A stretch of 64,000 nucleotides of DNA from Streptomyces sp. SAI-135 (GCF_029893805.1 NZ_JARXYP010000002.1:3534001-3598000); one strand, 5' to 3'; positions 49,377 through 58,826 are shown, counted from the stretch's first letter. A program made the numbers and translations. Notes: generated by a model from the letters alone, not told the origin.

Positions 49377-51145
49377 GCCTCGCCGACGCCGTGGCCCACC
49401 TGTCCCCCGAGCGCTGGGAGACGGCCAACCGCCTGCTGGTCCGCAAGGGCCTCGCCGAGTTCGCCCACGAGCGGCTGATCGAGCCCGAGGAGACGGACAA
49501 GGACCAGTACGTCGTCCGCAGCGACGACGGCAAGACCCGCTACGACTTCACGGCCGTGCGCCGCGCCCTGGACCACTGGCAGATCGACGCCGACTCCATC
49601 ACCCGGCACCGCGACGGCGCCGAGGTCCCGCTGGCCGCGCTGGACTTCTTCATCGAGCTGAAGGACACCCTCGGCCTCAGCGACGAGATCCTGCCGGTCT
49701 ACCTGGAGGAGATCTCCTCCACCCTCTCCGGCACCTGCTACAAGCTCACCAAGCCGCGGATCCCGGTCGCCGAGCTCGCGAGGAGCTCCTTCCAGGACAT
49801 CGAGACCGGGATGACCGAGGGCCACCCCTGCTTCGTGGCCAACAACGGCCGGCTCGGCTTCGGCATCCACGAGTACCTCGCGTACGCCCCCGAGACCGCG
49901 AGTCCGGTCCGTCTGGTCTGGCTCGCCGCCCACCGCTCCCGTGCCGCGTTCACGGCCGGGGTCGGCATCGAGTACGAGAGCTTCGTACGGCAGGAGCTGG
50001 GCGAGGACACCGTGGAGCGCTTTTACGGCGTCCTGCGGGACAAGGGCCTCGACCCGGCCGACTACCTCCTCATCCCCGTCCACCCCTGGCAGTGGTGGAA
50101 CAAGCTCACCGTCACCTTCGCCGCCGAGGTCGCCCGCGACCTGCTGGTCTGCCTCGGCGAGGGCGACGACGAGTACCTGGCCCAGCAGTCCATCCGGACC
50201 TTCTTCAACCGGTCGCACCCCGAGAAGCACTACGTGAAGACGGCCCTGTCCGTCCTCAACATGGGCTTCATGCGGGGACTCTCGGCCGCCTACATGGAGG
50301 CGACCCCGGCCATCAACGACTGGCTCGCCCAGCTCATCGAGGGCGACCCGGTCCTGAAGTCCACGGGTCTGTCGATCATCCGGGAGCGGGCGGCCGTCGG
50401 CTACCGGCACCTGGAGTACGAGGCCGCCACGGACCGCTACTCGCCGTACCGCAAGATGCTGGCCGCGCTGTGGCGCGAGAGCCCCGTCCCCTCCCTCCAG
50501 GACGGCGAGTCGCTCGCGACGATGGCCTCCCTGGTCCACGTCGACCACGAGGGCCGGTCCTTCGCGGGCGCCCTCATCGAGCGGTCGGGCCTTGCCCCGG
50601 CCGACTGGCTGCGCCGCTACCTCCGCGCCTACTACACCCCCCTCCTGCACAGCTTCTACGCCTACGACCTGGTGTTCATGCCGCACGGCGAGAACGTCGT
50701 CCTGGTCCTGAAGGACGGTGCGGTGGAGCGGGCGATCTACAAGGACATCGCCGAGGAGATCGCCGTCATGGACCCGGAGGCGGTGCTGCCGCCCACGGTC
50801 GAGCGGTTGCGGGTCGAGGTCCCCGACGACAAGAAACTGCTGTCGATCTTCACGGACGTCTTCGACTGCTTCTTCCGCTTCCTCGCCGCGAACCTCGCCG
50901 CCGAGGGAGTCCTGGAGGAGGAGGACTTCTGGCGCACGGTCGCCGAGGTCACCCGCGACTACCAGCACTCGGTGCCCGAACTGGCCGACAAGTTCGACCG
51001 GTACGACATGTTCGCGCCCGAGTTCGCCCTGTCCTGCCTCAACCGGCTCCAGTTGCGCAACAACCGGCAGATGGTCGACCTGGCGGACCCGTCCGGCGCG
51101 CTCCAGCTGGTCGGCACGCTGCGCAACCCCATCGCGGGCCTCTAG
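49373..51145 (+). CDS. desD: NIS synthetase of desferrioxamine
   Basis: A 590-residue NRPS-independent siderophore synthetase (IucA/IucC). It activates the succinyl arm with ATP and joins and cyclises the units to desferrioxamine. It contains GHPCFVANNGRLGFGIHEYLAYAPE, IPVHPWQWWNKL, RTFFNRSHPEKHYVKTALSVLNMGFMRGLS and FMPHGENVVLVLKDGAVERAIYKDI. The start overlaps the desC stop. Confidence 0.95.
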   Translation: MSLADAVAHLSPERWETANRLLVRKGLAEFAHERLIEPEETDKDQYVVRSDDGKTRYDFTAVRRALDHWQIDADSITRHRDGAEVPLAALDFFIELKDTLGLSDEILPVYLEEISSTLSGTCYKLTKPRIPVAELARSSFQDIETGMTEGHPCFVANNGRLGFGIHEYLAYAPETASPVRLVWLAAHRSRAAFTAGVGIEYESFVRQELGEDTVERFYGVLRDKGLDPADYLLIPVHPWQWWNKLTVTFAAEVARDLLVCLGEGDDEYLAQQSIRTFFNRSHPEKHYVKTALSVLNMGFMRGLSAAYMEATPAINDWLAQLIEGDPVLKSTGLSIIRERAAVGYRHLEYEAATDRYSPYRKMLAALWRESPVPSLQDGESLATMASLVHVDHEGRSFAGALIERSGLAPADWLRRYLRAYYTPLLHSFYAYDLVFMPHGENVVLVLKDGAVERAIYKDIAEEIAVMDPEAVLPPTVERLRVEVPDDKKLLSIFTDVFDCFFRFLAANLAAEGVLEEEDFWRTVAEVTRDYQHSVPELADKFDRYDMFAPEFALSCLNRLQLRNNRQMVDLADPSGALQLVGTLRNPIAGL

Positions 51146-51162
51146 CACGCCCCGCCGGACGG

Positions 51163-51197
51163 ACGGGGCCCGGGAGTACGGTCCTCCCGGGCCCCGT
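51163..51197. terminator. bidirectional terminator between desD and the phosphoesterase
   Basis: ACGGGGCCCGGGA (51163-51175) pairs perfectly over 13 bases with TCCCGGGCCCCGT (51185-51197) around a 9-base loop, in the gap between convergent genes. No T-run. Confidence 0.8.
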
Positions 51198-51237
51198 CGC
51201 TTGCGGCCCGGCCGCCGCCGACCCGTCCTCCGGACCT

Positions 51238-52815
51238 CTACCTGGCCCTGCGTGCCACGGTGAAGTGGTCGATGCGGTCGCCGGTCTCGGCGATGCCCGA
51301 CACCTTCAGCCTGGCGTAGTGGCCCTTGGGGGCGGGCTCCACGTCCACGCGCAGGAAGGAGTAGTTGAGGTAGCGCACCCGGGACCAGGCGACCGTCTCG
51401 TCGACCTTGCCGTCCTTGGTGTTGACGAAGGAGGCGACGGAGTCGCGCTCGTTCAGGTGGCCCTCGTAGGAGTCGGGCGCGCTGAACGCGTACAGGCTGC
51501 GGCCGGCCGCGCCCGCCGTGACGTAGACGACGCCCTCGGTCTCGGGGTACGCGGTCCCGCCGATCGGGAGCTTCTTGGCGACCTTGTCGCCCTTGATGAC
51601 GTCGGTGCGCTCGTACTGGTGGTTGTGGCCGTTGATGACCAGGTCCACGTGGTACTTCTCGAACAGCGGCACCCACTCCTGGCGCACGCCGCCTTCCGAG
51701 GCGTGCGCCGTGGAGGTGCAGTAGGCGCAGTGGTGGAAGAACACGATGACGAAGTCGATGTCCTTCGCGGCCCGGTACTTCTTCAGCTGCCCCTCGAACC
51801 AGGTGGTCTGGGTGCCGCCGGAGATGCCGAGGTTGGCCGGGATCTCGTAGGAGACGTCGTTCGGGTCCAGCGAGATGATCGCGGTGTTGCCGTACACGAA
51901 GGAGTACACGCCCGGCAGATGGGCCTTGTCCGGCCCGTTGTCGGGGAGCGTGAAGCGGGCCTCCTCGCCGCCGTAGCCGTTGGGCGAGTACCAGGCCTCC
52001 ATGTCGTGGTTGCCGTAGCTCACCATCCACGGCACGGACTTGGCGACGGACTCGGTCTGGGCGAGGAACTGGTCCCACACCCGGGAGTCGAAGCCGGTGT
52101 CGGCGGTCTTGCCCTGGCCGGCCGGGTCGGCGTAGGCGATGTCGCCGGCGTGCAGGTGGAAGGCCGGGTTCTGGCCGAGGAGCAGGCTGTCGTTGGCCAG
52201 GCCGTGGTAGCTGACGCCCTGGTCGCCGAAGGCCGTGAAGGTGAACGGCTTCTTGTGGGCGGGCGCGGTGGTGAAGGTGCCCAGGGTGCCGGTCAGGTGC
52301 GGCTCGGCGGGGTCGAAGCCCTGGTGGCCGACGCCGTAGTAGTAGGTCTGGCCGGGGCGCAGGTGGGTCAGCTTCGCGTGCAGGTAGTACTGCGTGTGGT
52401 CGCCGCCGGCGCCGACGCCGGCCGGGGTGTGCAGGGTGCGCACCTCGGCCTCGATCTTGCGGGAGAGGTCCCAGGGGCGGGCGCCGATCCGGATGAAGGG
52501 CTTCCTGACCGCGAGGGGCACCTGCCAGGAGACGGTCATCTCGGTGCGCGCGTCGTTGCCGTAGGCGAGGTGGCGGCCGAAGGGGGCGACGAGGGCGCCG
52601 TCGACGCTCTCGGCAGCGGCGAGGGTACGGCTGGGTGTGGCGGCCCGGGCGACGGCACCCGGTACGAACGCGCCACCCGCGACGGCGCCCAGGGTGACGG
52701 CGCCGCCTCTGATCATCGTGCGCCGGGAGAACGTGGCGCGCAGGTACTCGTGCTGCTCGGCCATGCTCATGCGGTCGGCGAGCTGCTCGGGTACGCCCAT
52801 GCGAGGAATGTCCAT
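51238..52815 (-). CDS. Tat-exported purple acid phosphatase-like metallophosphoesterase
   Basis: 525 residues. A short N-terminal extension (MDIPRMGVPEQLADRMSMAE...) precedes a twin-arginine signal (FSRRTMIRGGAVTLGAVAGG). A fibronectin-like N-terminal domain follows, then the dinuclear-metal site: FGDQG, GDIAYAD, SYGNHD, HHCAYC and NGHNHQYERT. All five metal blocks are present, so the enzyme should be active on phosphomonoesters. Start ATG 52815 chosen; ATG 52800 is an alternative. Likely phosphate scavenging outside the cell. Confidence 0.88.
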   Translation of the reverse strand: MDIPRMGVPEQLADRMSMAEQHEYLRATFSRRTMIRGGAVTLGAVAGGAFVPGAVARAATPSRTLAAAESVDGALVAPFGRHLAYGNDARTEMTVSWQVPLAVRKPFIRIGARPWDLSRKIEAEVRTLHTPAGVGAGGDHTQYYLHAKLTHLRPGQTYYYGVGHQGFDPAEPHLTGTLGTFTTAPAHKKPFTFTAFGDQGVSYHGLANDSLLLGQNPAFHLHAGDIAYADPAGQGKTADTGFDSRVWDQFLAQTESVAKSVPWMVSYGNHDMEAWYSPNGYGGEEARFTLPDNGPDKAHLPGVYSFVYGNTAIISLDPNDVSYEIPANLGISGGTQTTWFEGQLKKYRAAKDIDFVIVFFHHCAYCTSTAHASEGGVRQEWVPLFEKYHVDLVINGHNHQYERTDVIKGDKVAKKLPIGGTAYPETEGVVYVTAGAAGRSLYAFSAPDSYEGHLNERDSVASFVNTKDGKVDETVAWSRVRYLNYSFLRVDVEPAPKGHYARLKVSGIAETGDRIDHFTVARRAR

Positions 52816-52926
52816 GGCGTCTGAAACTCGTCTGCACGGGCAACGAGGTGGGGGCCGCAGAATGGACAGCTCGCGAACAGACGTCCATAAGAGCATCAAC
52901 AGATTGCTGCCCGATATCGGGCAGGA

Positions 52927-53223
52927 TTGTTGCGAAACGGCTCCCGGTACCCCAGGATCTACCGGGTGCACGACGAACTTGTTGATCATCTGACGCGGTC
53001 CACGCCCCTCAGCCGGGGCGAGGCACTGCGGGTGATCCAGGACGTGCTCGCCTTCTTCGACGAGACGACCGAGGACTACGTCCGTCGCCGCCACCGCGAG
53101 CTCCAGGCCCAGGGCCTGGTGAACGCGGAGATCTTCGGACGGATCGAGGCGGACCTGAAATATCGAGCGGTGGCACCGCCGGAGCTGACGCTCAGGCAGC
53201 TGCGCCGCATGGTCTACGGCTAG
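52927..53223 (+). CDS. small conserved protein upstream of glmS
   Basis: 98 residues, mainly helical and charged: SRGEALRVIQDVLAFFDETTEDYVRRRHRELQAQGLVNAEIFGRIEADL and LTLRQLRRMVYG. No domain recognised. Start is uncertain: TTG at 52927 or 52930, or GTG at 52966. It ends 13 bases before glmS and may be co-transcribed with it. Conserved placement in Streptomyces supports a real gene. Confidence 0.65.
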   Translation: MLRNGSRYPRIYRVHDELVDHLTRSTPLSRGEALRVIQDVLAFFDETTEDYVRRRHRELQAQGLVNAEIFGRIEADLKYRAVAPPELTLRQLRRMVYG

Positions 53224-53236
53224 GGGACACATCTTT

Positions 53237-55054
53237 ATGTGCGGAATTGTCGGATACATCGGGAAGCGTGATGTCGCCCCCCTGCTCCTGGAGGGCCTGC
53301 AGCGACTCGAGTACCGCGGCTACGACTCGGCGGGCATCGTCGTCACCTCGCCGAAGACGGCCGGGCTGAAGATGGTCAAGGCCAAGGGCCGGGTGCGCGA
53401 CCTGGAGGCCAAGGTCCCGGCCCGCTTCAAGGGCACCACGGGCATCGCCCACACCCGCTGGGCCACCCACGGCGCCCCCTCCGACGTCAACGCCCACCCG
53501 CACCTGGACGCGGAGGGCAAGGTCGCCGTCGTCCACAACGGCATCATCGACAACGCCTCCGAACTGCGCCGCAAGCTGGAGGCGGACGGCGTCGAGTTCC
53601 TCTCCGACACCGACACCGAGGTCCTCGTCCACCTCATCGCGCGCTCCCAGGCGGAGAAGCTGGAGGACAAGGTCCGCGACACCCTGCGGGTGATCGAGGG
53701 CACCTACGGCATCGCCGTGATGCACGCCGACTTCGGCGACCGCATCGTGGTGGCCCGCAACGGCTCCCCGGTCGTGCTCGGCATCGGCGAGAAGGAGATG
53801 TTCGTCGCCTCGGACATCGCCGCGCTGGTCGCCCACACCCGTCAGATCGTCACCCTCGACGACGGCGAGATGGCCACCCTCAAGGCCGACGACTTCCGCA
53901 CCTACACCACCGAGGGCACCCGCACCACGGCCGAGCCCACCACCGTCGAGTGGGAGGCCGCCTCCTACGACATGGGCGGCCACGACACCTACATGCACAA
54001 GGAGATCCACGAGCAGGCCGACGCCGTGGACCGCGTCCTGCGCGGCCGCATCGACGACCGCTTCTCCACCGTGCGTCTCGGCGGCCTCAACCTGGACGCC
54101 CGCGAGGCCCGCCAGATCCGCCGCGTGAAGATCCTCGGCTGCGGCACCTCGTACCACGCGGGCATGATCGGCGCCCAGATGATCGAGGAGCTCGCCCGCA
54201 TCCCCGCGGACGCGGAGCCCGCCTCCGAGTTCCGCTACCGCAACGCGGTCGTCGACCCCGACACCCTCTACGTCGCCGTCTCCCAGTCCGGTGAGACCTA
54301 CGACGTCCTCGCGGCCGTCCAGGAGCTCAAGCGCAAGGGCGCGCGGGTGCTCGGCGTCGTGAACGTGGTCGGCTCGGCGATCGCCCGCGAGGCGGACGGC
54401 GGCATCTACGTGCACGCGGGTCCCGAGGTCTGCGTGGTCTCCACGAAGTGCTTCACCAACACCACGGTCGCCTTCGCCCTGCTCGCCCTGCACCTGGGCC
54501 GCACCCGCGACCTCTCGGTCCGCGACGGCAAGCGGATCATCGAGGGGCTGCGCAGGCTGCCGGCGCAGATCACCGAGATGCTGGAGCAGGAGGAGCACGT
54601 CAAGAAGCTGGCCGAGCAGTACGCCGAGGCCCGCTCGATGCTCTTCATCGGCCGCGTCCGGGGCTACCCGGTGGCCCGCGAGGCCTCGCTGAAGCTCAAG
54701 GAGGTCTCCTACATCCACGCGGAGGCCTACCCCGCCTCCGAGCTCAAGCACGGCCCCCTGGCCCTGATCGAGCCCGCCCTGCCCACGGTCGCGATCGTCC
54801 CCGACGACGACCTGCTGGAGAAGAACCGCGCCGCCCTGGAGGAGATCAAGGCCCGCAGCGGCCGGATCCTGGCCGTCGCCCACCAGCACCAGGAGAAGGC
54901 CGACGAGACCATCGTCGTCCCGAAGAACGAGGACGAGCTGGACCCGATCCTGATGGGCATTCCCCTCCAACTCCTCGCCTACCACACCGCGTTGGCCCTG
55001 GGCCGGGACATCGACAAGCCCCGCAACCTCGCGAAGTCGGTGACGGTCGAGTAG
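53237..55054 (+). CDS. glmS: glutamine-fructose-6-phosphate aminotransferase (isomerising)
   Basis: A 605-residue GlmS making glucosamine 6-phosphate from fructose 6-phosphate and glutamine. The N-terminal glutaminase starts MCGIVGYIG, with Cys2 as nucleophile, and has HTRWATHGAPSDVNAHPH. Two SIS isomerase domains follow, with GCGTSYHAGMIG and SQSGETYDVLAAVQELK. Streptomyces often carries two glmS copies; which one this is cannot be told from the window, though its position matches the one near adpA. A strong terminator follows. Confidence 0.95.
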   Translation: MCGIVGYIGKRDVAPLLLEGLQRLEYRGYDSAGIVVTSPKTAGLKMVKAKGRVRDLEAKVPARFKGTTGIAHTRWATHGAPSDVNAHPHLDAEGKVAVVHNGIIDNASELRRKLEADGVEFLSDTDTEVLVHLIARSQAEKLEDKVRDTLRVIEGTYGIAVMHADFGDRIVVARNGSPVVLGIGEKEMFVASDIAALVAHTRQIVTLDDGEMATLKADDFRTYTTEGTRTTAEPTTVEWEAASYDMGGHDTYMHKEIHEQADAVDRVLRGRIDDRFSTVRLGGLNLDAREARQIRRVKILGCGTSYHAGMIGAQMIEELARIPADAEPASEFRYRNAVVDPDTLYVAVSQSGETYDVLAAVQELKRKGARVLGVVNVVGSAIAREADGGIYVHAGPEVCVVSTKCFTNTTVAFALLALHLGRTRDLSVRDGKRIIEGLRRLPAQITEMLEQEEHVKKLAEQYAEARSMLFIGRVRGYPVAREASLKLKEVSYIHAEAYPASELKHGPLALIEPALPTVAIVPDDDLLEKNRAALEEIKARSGRILAVAHQHQEKADETIVVPKNEDELDPILMGIPLQLLAYHTALALGRDIDKPRNLAKSVTVE

Positions 55055-55068
55055 CAGCTTTGCGCAGG

Positions 55069-55108
55069 ACGGACCCCCACGTGATGCCACCTGTCACGGG
55101 GGGTCCGT
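55069..55108 (+). terminator. terminator after glmS
   Basis: ACGGACCCCC plus CGTGA pairs with TCACG plus GGGGGTCCGT, a 15-bp stem with one bulged A (55079) and a 9-base loop. Starts 14 bases after the stop. Confidence 0.85.
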
Positions 55109-55270
55109 TCGATGCGCCGGGGTCGCCCAATGCCCCGACGCCGACTGCCACTTGGGCGGTGGCCGTCACGCCTCCCGCCGGCAGTCCATGACCGCTATAT
55201 GCCCTTCACAAGGGCACAAACACCCCTACGGGCCAGTAGATTCGCTCATCCCACCTGGGAGGAGCGCGAG

Positions 55271-55798
55271 TTACGGAATGACGATGACGGGCCGCTTCGC
55301 CCGCTTGGCGAGCCGCCCCGCGACGGAGCCGAAGATGCGCCCGACGATGCCGTGGGTGGAGCCGACGACGATCGCGTCCGCCTCGTACTCCCGCCCGACC
55401 TCCTCGAGTTCGTGGCAGATGTCGCCGCCGCGCTCGACGAGGATCCAGGGGACCTCGGCCAGGTAGTCCGCGCAGGCGAGCTCCAGGCCGAGCACCTCGG
55501 TGCGGTGGTCCGGCACGTCGACGAAGACCGGTGGCTCGCAGCCGGCCCACACCGTGGTGGGCAGCCGGTTGGCGACATGCACGATGATCAGGCCCGAGCC
55601 GGAGCGATGGGCCATGCCGATCGCGTAGGCGAGGGCACGCTCGCTGGACGTGGAGCCGTCGAAGCCGACCACGACGCCGTGCTTGAACGCGGGGTCGCAG
55701 GAGTGGCGTGGCTCTTCCGCCGCCAGGGGCTCGGCCGCCGTGGGGTCGGCGACGGGCCGCTTGCGGTCCGCTGGTTCGAAGAATTCGTGACCGGCCAT
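55271..55798 (-). CDS. universal stress protein, UspA family
   Basis: A 175-residue single-domain Usp. HGVVVGFDGSTSSERALAYAIGMA opens the fold, and the ATP-binding-type motif VVGSTHGIVGRIFGSVAGRLAKRAKRPVIVIP closes it. The first 35 residues are a variable extension. Probably binds ATP and acts in stress adaptation. ATG 55798 chosen; the frame is open upstream. Confidence 0.85.
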   Translation of the reverse strand: MAGHEFFEPADRKRPVADPTAAEPLAAEEPRHSCDPAFKHGVVVGFDGSTSSERALAYAIGMAHRSGSGLIIVHVANRLPTTVWAGCEPPVFVDVPDHRTEVLGLELACADYLAEVPWILVERGGDICHELEEVGREYEADAIVVGSTHGIVGRIFGSVAGRLAKRAKRPVIVIP

Positions 55799-56150
55799 GG
55801 CTGTCTCGGCGTTGTGATCCTTGTGTGGGAGGGACGACCGTGTGCGGCGGAGCTGTGTCCGGGAATCATCTTCCCAACCCCATACCCCCAAGGGTACGGC
55901 GGCAAGCCTCCTTAGCCCAGAGCCCGCCCCCCATGGCGTGGGGGTTCCAGGGAGCATGCACGAGGGGCCGCCCGTAACGCAATGGTTGCTGCGTTGTACA
56001 GGCGGTTTGCACAGGATTCACGCCGCCGTCCTTGCCCCGGGACACCGGACGCCCCCCCCCCCGGACGGCCCCTCGACACAGTGACCGAAGGGTCGAACAG
56101 GCGTTGAACCCGTGAGCCACGCCGCCGGGAGACGCCCCAGGGAGCACGCG
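55799..56150. other. divergent gap with a C11 tract
   Basis: A 352-base region between the Usp gene and a small membrane-protein gene. It contains a run of 11 C (56052-56062), unusual in length, but no gene or clear operator. Confidence 0.5.
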
Positions 56151-56456
56151 ATGACCGGACACCGACCGCCCTCCGAGGACTCCAGCACCGACGTGGTCCG
56201 CTGGGCGGCCTTCAGCTGCGTCCTCGTCCCCGTGGTGCTCGTCTGGTACGGCACCTCGCTGGCCGGCGCGACGGGCACCGCCCTCGGCCTCGCCGCCGTC
56301 ACGGCCGTCTGCCGTATCCTCCTGCGCCAGTCGGAGCGCGGCGCGGCCCACCCGCCCGCCGAGGAGCGGACACCCCGTCGTGGCCGTCATCACAGGAGCG
56401 GCAACGGGGGCCGTCGAGGCGGTCGGCACACCGGGGGAAATACACCGGTCGGCTGA
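56151..56456 (+). CDS. small membrane protein upstream of adpA
   Basis: 101 residues with one long or two short hydrophobic segments (VVRWAAFSCVLVPVVLVWYG and SLAGATGTALGLAAVTAVC), then a basic Gly/Arg-rich tail. Unknown function. ATG 56151 follows AGGGAG. A small gene upstream of adpA occurs widely in Streptomyces. Confidence 0.7.
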   Translation: MTGHRPPSEDSSTDVVRWAAFSCVLVPVVLVWYGTSLAGATGTALGLAAVTAVCRILLRQSERGAAHPPAEERTPRRGRHHRSGNGGRRGGRHTGGNTPVG

Positions 56457-56842
56457 CCGGTTTCCGTGCACCGCGACGATTCTTTTCAGCCAACTTCCGC
56501 GTTGGGCGTGTCCCTTGGTCCAAGCACCCCCCAACCCCCGTTCCACCTGCACGGATAGGGTGTCCGGGGCCCTGCGCACCCTACGTGGATTAGCCACCGC
56601 CACAAGGCGCACTTCCCTGCACGGCCCACGAGTGCAACGCTTCGTGATCGAATGCTTTACGCCAAGTTGCCAAGTCGACAATCTGCCGGATGACGAACTG
56701 GTCACGCCGACAGCACGGGACACAGTAGATTCGATCTTGACGTCTTACGGCGGGGGACTCGTGCAGGACCGAGGGGAAACGTGTTGGAGCGACAGACCCG
56801 AAAGGTAGAGGGTGCCGCGACCACCGAGGGGGGCTTAGCAGC
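56457..56842. other. long leader region of adpA
   Basis: 386 bases without a gene. Streptomyces adpA is preceded by a regulatory region of this size, where adpA, gamma-butyrolactone receptors and other regulators bind. I see short repeats such as GCCAAGTT-GCCAAG (about 56,660) and CTTGGTCCAAG (about 56,515) but cannot assign promoters. Confidence 0.5.
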
Positions 56843-58069
56843 ATGAGCCACGACTCCACTGCCGCGCCGGAAGCCGCGGCCCGGAAGCTTTCCGGGCGAC
56901 GCCGCAAGGAGATCGTCGCGGTGCTGCTGTTCAGCGGCGGCCCCATCTTCGAGAGTTCCATACCTTTGTCGGTGTTCGGGATTGACCGCCAGGACGCCGG
57001 CGTGCCGCGCTACCGCCTTCTGGTGTGCGGCGGCGAGGAAGGCCCCCTGCGGACCACAGGGGGCCTGGAACTCACCGCACCGCATGGCCTGGAAGCGATC
57101 TCACGCGCGGGCACGGTCGTCGTACCGGCCTGGCGCTCGATCACTTCTCCGCCACCGGAGGAGGCGCTCGACGCACTGCGCCGGGCGCACGAGGAGGGCG
57201 CCCGCATAGTAGGACTGTGCACCGGCGCCTTCGTGCTGGCGGCGGCGGGCCTGCTGGACGGCCGCCCCGCGACGACCCACTGGATGTACGCGCCGACGCT
57301 GGCCAAGCGCTATCCGTCGGTGCACGTGGATCCACGAGAGCTCTTCGTGGACGACGGCGACGTACTGACCTCGGCCGGTACCGCGGCCGGAATCGACCTC
57401 TGTCTCCACATCGTGCGGACGGACCACGGCAACGAGGCGGCCGGCGCGCTGGCCCGCCGGCTCGTGGTCCCGCCCCGCCGCTCGGGCGGTCAGGAGCGCT
57501 ACCTCGACAGGTCTTTACCAGAGGAGATCGGCGCCGACCCGCTCGCCGAGGTCGTCGCCTGGGCGCTGGAGCACCTCCACGAGCAGTTCGACGTGGAGAC
57601 GCTGGCGGCGCGGGCGTACATGAGCCGTCGTACGTTCGACCGCCGGTTCCGCTCGCTGACGGGCTCGGCCCCTCTGCAGTGGCTGATCACCCAGCGGGTG
57701 CTCCAGGCGCAGCGGCTCCTGGAGACGTCGGACTACTCGGTGGACGAGGTCGCGGGGCGCTGCGGCTTCCGCTCGCCGGTCGCCCTGCGCGGGCACTTCC
57801 GGCGGCAGCTGGGCTCGTCCCCGGCCGCCTACCGGGCCGCGTACCGGGCCCGCCGTCCGCAGGGCGACAAGCCGGTGGACAGCGACGCCCCGATGGGAGG
57901 CCCGACGGGTCCCGCGCCCAGCCCGCCGGTGCAACTGCACCCGGACAGCGGCCCCGTACCGCTCCAGACCCGCCGCACCCCGGCCCCCGTGGGCCCGCCC
58001 TCGGACAACGGCCGCGAACTGTACGCCACCGGCCGGGTGGGTCTTCCGGGCCAGCGCAGCGGAGCGTGA
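56843..58069 (+). CDS. adpA: AdpA, central developmental regulator (AraC family)
   Basis: 408 residues. The N-terminal DJ-1/PfpI-like (GATase1) domain covers about residues 25-205 (VAVLLFSGGPIFESSIPLSVFG, LCTGAFVLAAAGLLDGR). The AraC-type DNA-binding domain covers about 235-335 (DVETLAARAYMSRRTFDRRFRS, DEVAGRCGFRSPVALRGHFRRQLG). The Pro/Gln/Arg-rich tail is variable. Codon 225 is TTA (57515-57517), between the domains, so translation needs the bldA tRNA, as in other Streptomyces adpA genes. It activates morphology, secreted enzymes and antibiotic genes. GAGGGGGG precedes the ATG. Confidence 0.95.
   Translation: MSHDSTAAPEAAARKLSGRRRKEIVAVLLFSGGPIFESSIPLSVFGIDRQDAGVPRYRLLVCGGEEGPLRTTGGLELTAPHGLEAISRAGTVVVPAWRSITSPPPEEALDALRRAHEEGARIVGLCTGAFVLAAAGLLDGRPATTHWMYAPTLAKRYPSVHVDPRELFVDDGDVLTSAGTAAGIDLCLHIVRTDHGNEAAGALARRLVVPPRRSGGQERYLDRSLPEEIGADPLAEVVAWALEHLHEQFDVETLAARAYMSRRTFDRRFRSLTGSAPLQWLITQRVLQAQRLLETSDYSVDEVAGRCGFRSPVALRGHFRRQLGSSPAAYRAAYRARRPQGDKPVDSDAPMGGPTGPAPSPPVQLHPDSGPVPLQTRRTPAPVGPPSDNGRELYATGRVGLPGQRSGA
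57515..57517 (+). promoter_or_regulatory. TTA codon of adpA (bldA control point)
   Basis: In-frame TTA at codon 225 (context AGG TCT TTA CCA GAG). The rare leucine codon is read only by bldA tRNA, which makes adpA translation dependent on development. Confidence 0.95.
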
Positions 58070-58077
58070 CTCTCTCG

Positions 58078-58110
58078 ACGCCGGGCGGGCACCTCAGCCC
58101 GTCCGGCGTT
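58078..58110 (+). terminator. terminator after adpA
   Basis: ACGCCGGGCGGGC (58078-58090) pairs with GCCCGTCCGGCGT (58097-58109) over 13 bases with one G-T, loop ACCTCA, then T. The right arm and the following GTTTGAGGACGAG look like a sequence I recall as common in Streptomyces intergenic regions. Confidence 0.75.
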
Positions 58111-58223
58111 TGAGGACGAGGCCCTTTCGGGGCCGAAACGGGGGTCCGGGGGCGGCAGCCCCCTGGTACGCCGACCCCGGTACCGGCCGCACCAAAAGCC
58201 GACCTCAGCTTTAGGGTGGTCGC

Positions 58224-58826
58224 ATGAACGATCGCATGGTGTGGATCGACTGCGAGATGACCGGCCTCTCGCTGTCCGACGACGCTCTCATCGAGGTTGC
58301 CGCCCTCGTCACCGACTCCGAGCTCAACGTGCTCGGCGACGGTGTGGACATCGTCATCCGCCCGCCGGACCAGGCGCTGGAGACGATGCCGGAGGTGGTG
58401 CGTCAGATGCACACCGCGTCCGGACTGCTCGAGGAGCTGCCCGGCGGCACGACCCTCGCCGACGCCGAGGAGCAGGTCCTCGCCTACGTCCGCGAGCACG
58501 TCAAGGAGCCCGGCAAGGCCCCGCTGTGCGGCAACTCCGTGGGCACCGACCGCGGTTTCCTGCTCCGGGACATGCCCACCCTGGAGGACTACCTCCACTA
58601 CCGGATCGTGGACGTCAGCTCCGTCAAGGAGCTCGCCCGGCGCTGGTACCCCCGTGCCTACTTCAACAGCCCGGACAAGAACGGCAACCACCGCGCCCTC
58701 GCCGACATCCGCGAGTCCATCGCGGAGCTGCGCTACTACCGCGAGGCGATCTTCGTCCCGCAGCCCGGACCCGACTCCGACACCGCGAAGACGATCGCCG
58801 CGAAGCACGTTCTGCCTGCGCAGTAA
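58224..58826 (+). CDS. orn: oligoribonuclease
   Basis: A 200-residue DEDDh exoribonuclease that degrades 2-5 nt RNA and pGpG. It has MVWIDCEMTGLSL (Asp-Glu), ALETMPEVVRQMHTASGL, LCGNSVGTDRGFLLRDMP and FNSPDKNGNHRALADIRESIAEL, with the His and Asp of the active site. In Streptomyces ornA follows adpA and is regulated by it. Needed for growth and c-di-GMP turnover. Confidence 0.95.
   Translation: MNDRMVWIDCEMTGLSLSDDALIEVAALVTDSELNVLGDGVDIVIRPPDQALETMPEVVRQMHTASGLLEELPGGTTLADAEEQVLAYVREHVKEPGKAPLCGNSVGTDRGFLLRDMPTLEDYLHYRIVDVSSVKELARRWYPRAYFNSPDKNGNHRALADIRESIAELRYYREAIFVPQPGPDSDTAKTIAAKHVLPAQ

Noticed and set aside
48968..52888. Minus-strand open frame of 1306 codons across desC, desD and the phosphoesterase
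   Set aside because: It runs opposite four recognised genes and in the wrong frame of the phosphoesterase; it is an artefact of high GC third positions.
58078..58190. Short repeats after adpA considered as a CRISPR or mobile element
   Set aside because: Only one hairpin terminator and a common Streptomyces intergenic motif are present; there are no regularly spaced repeats.
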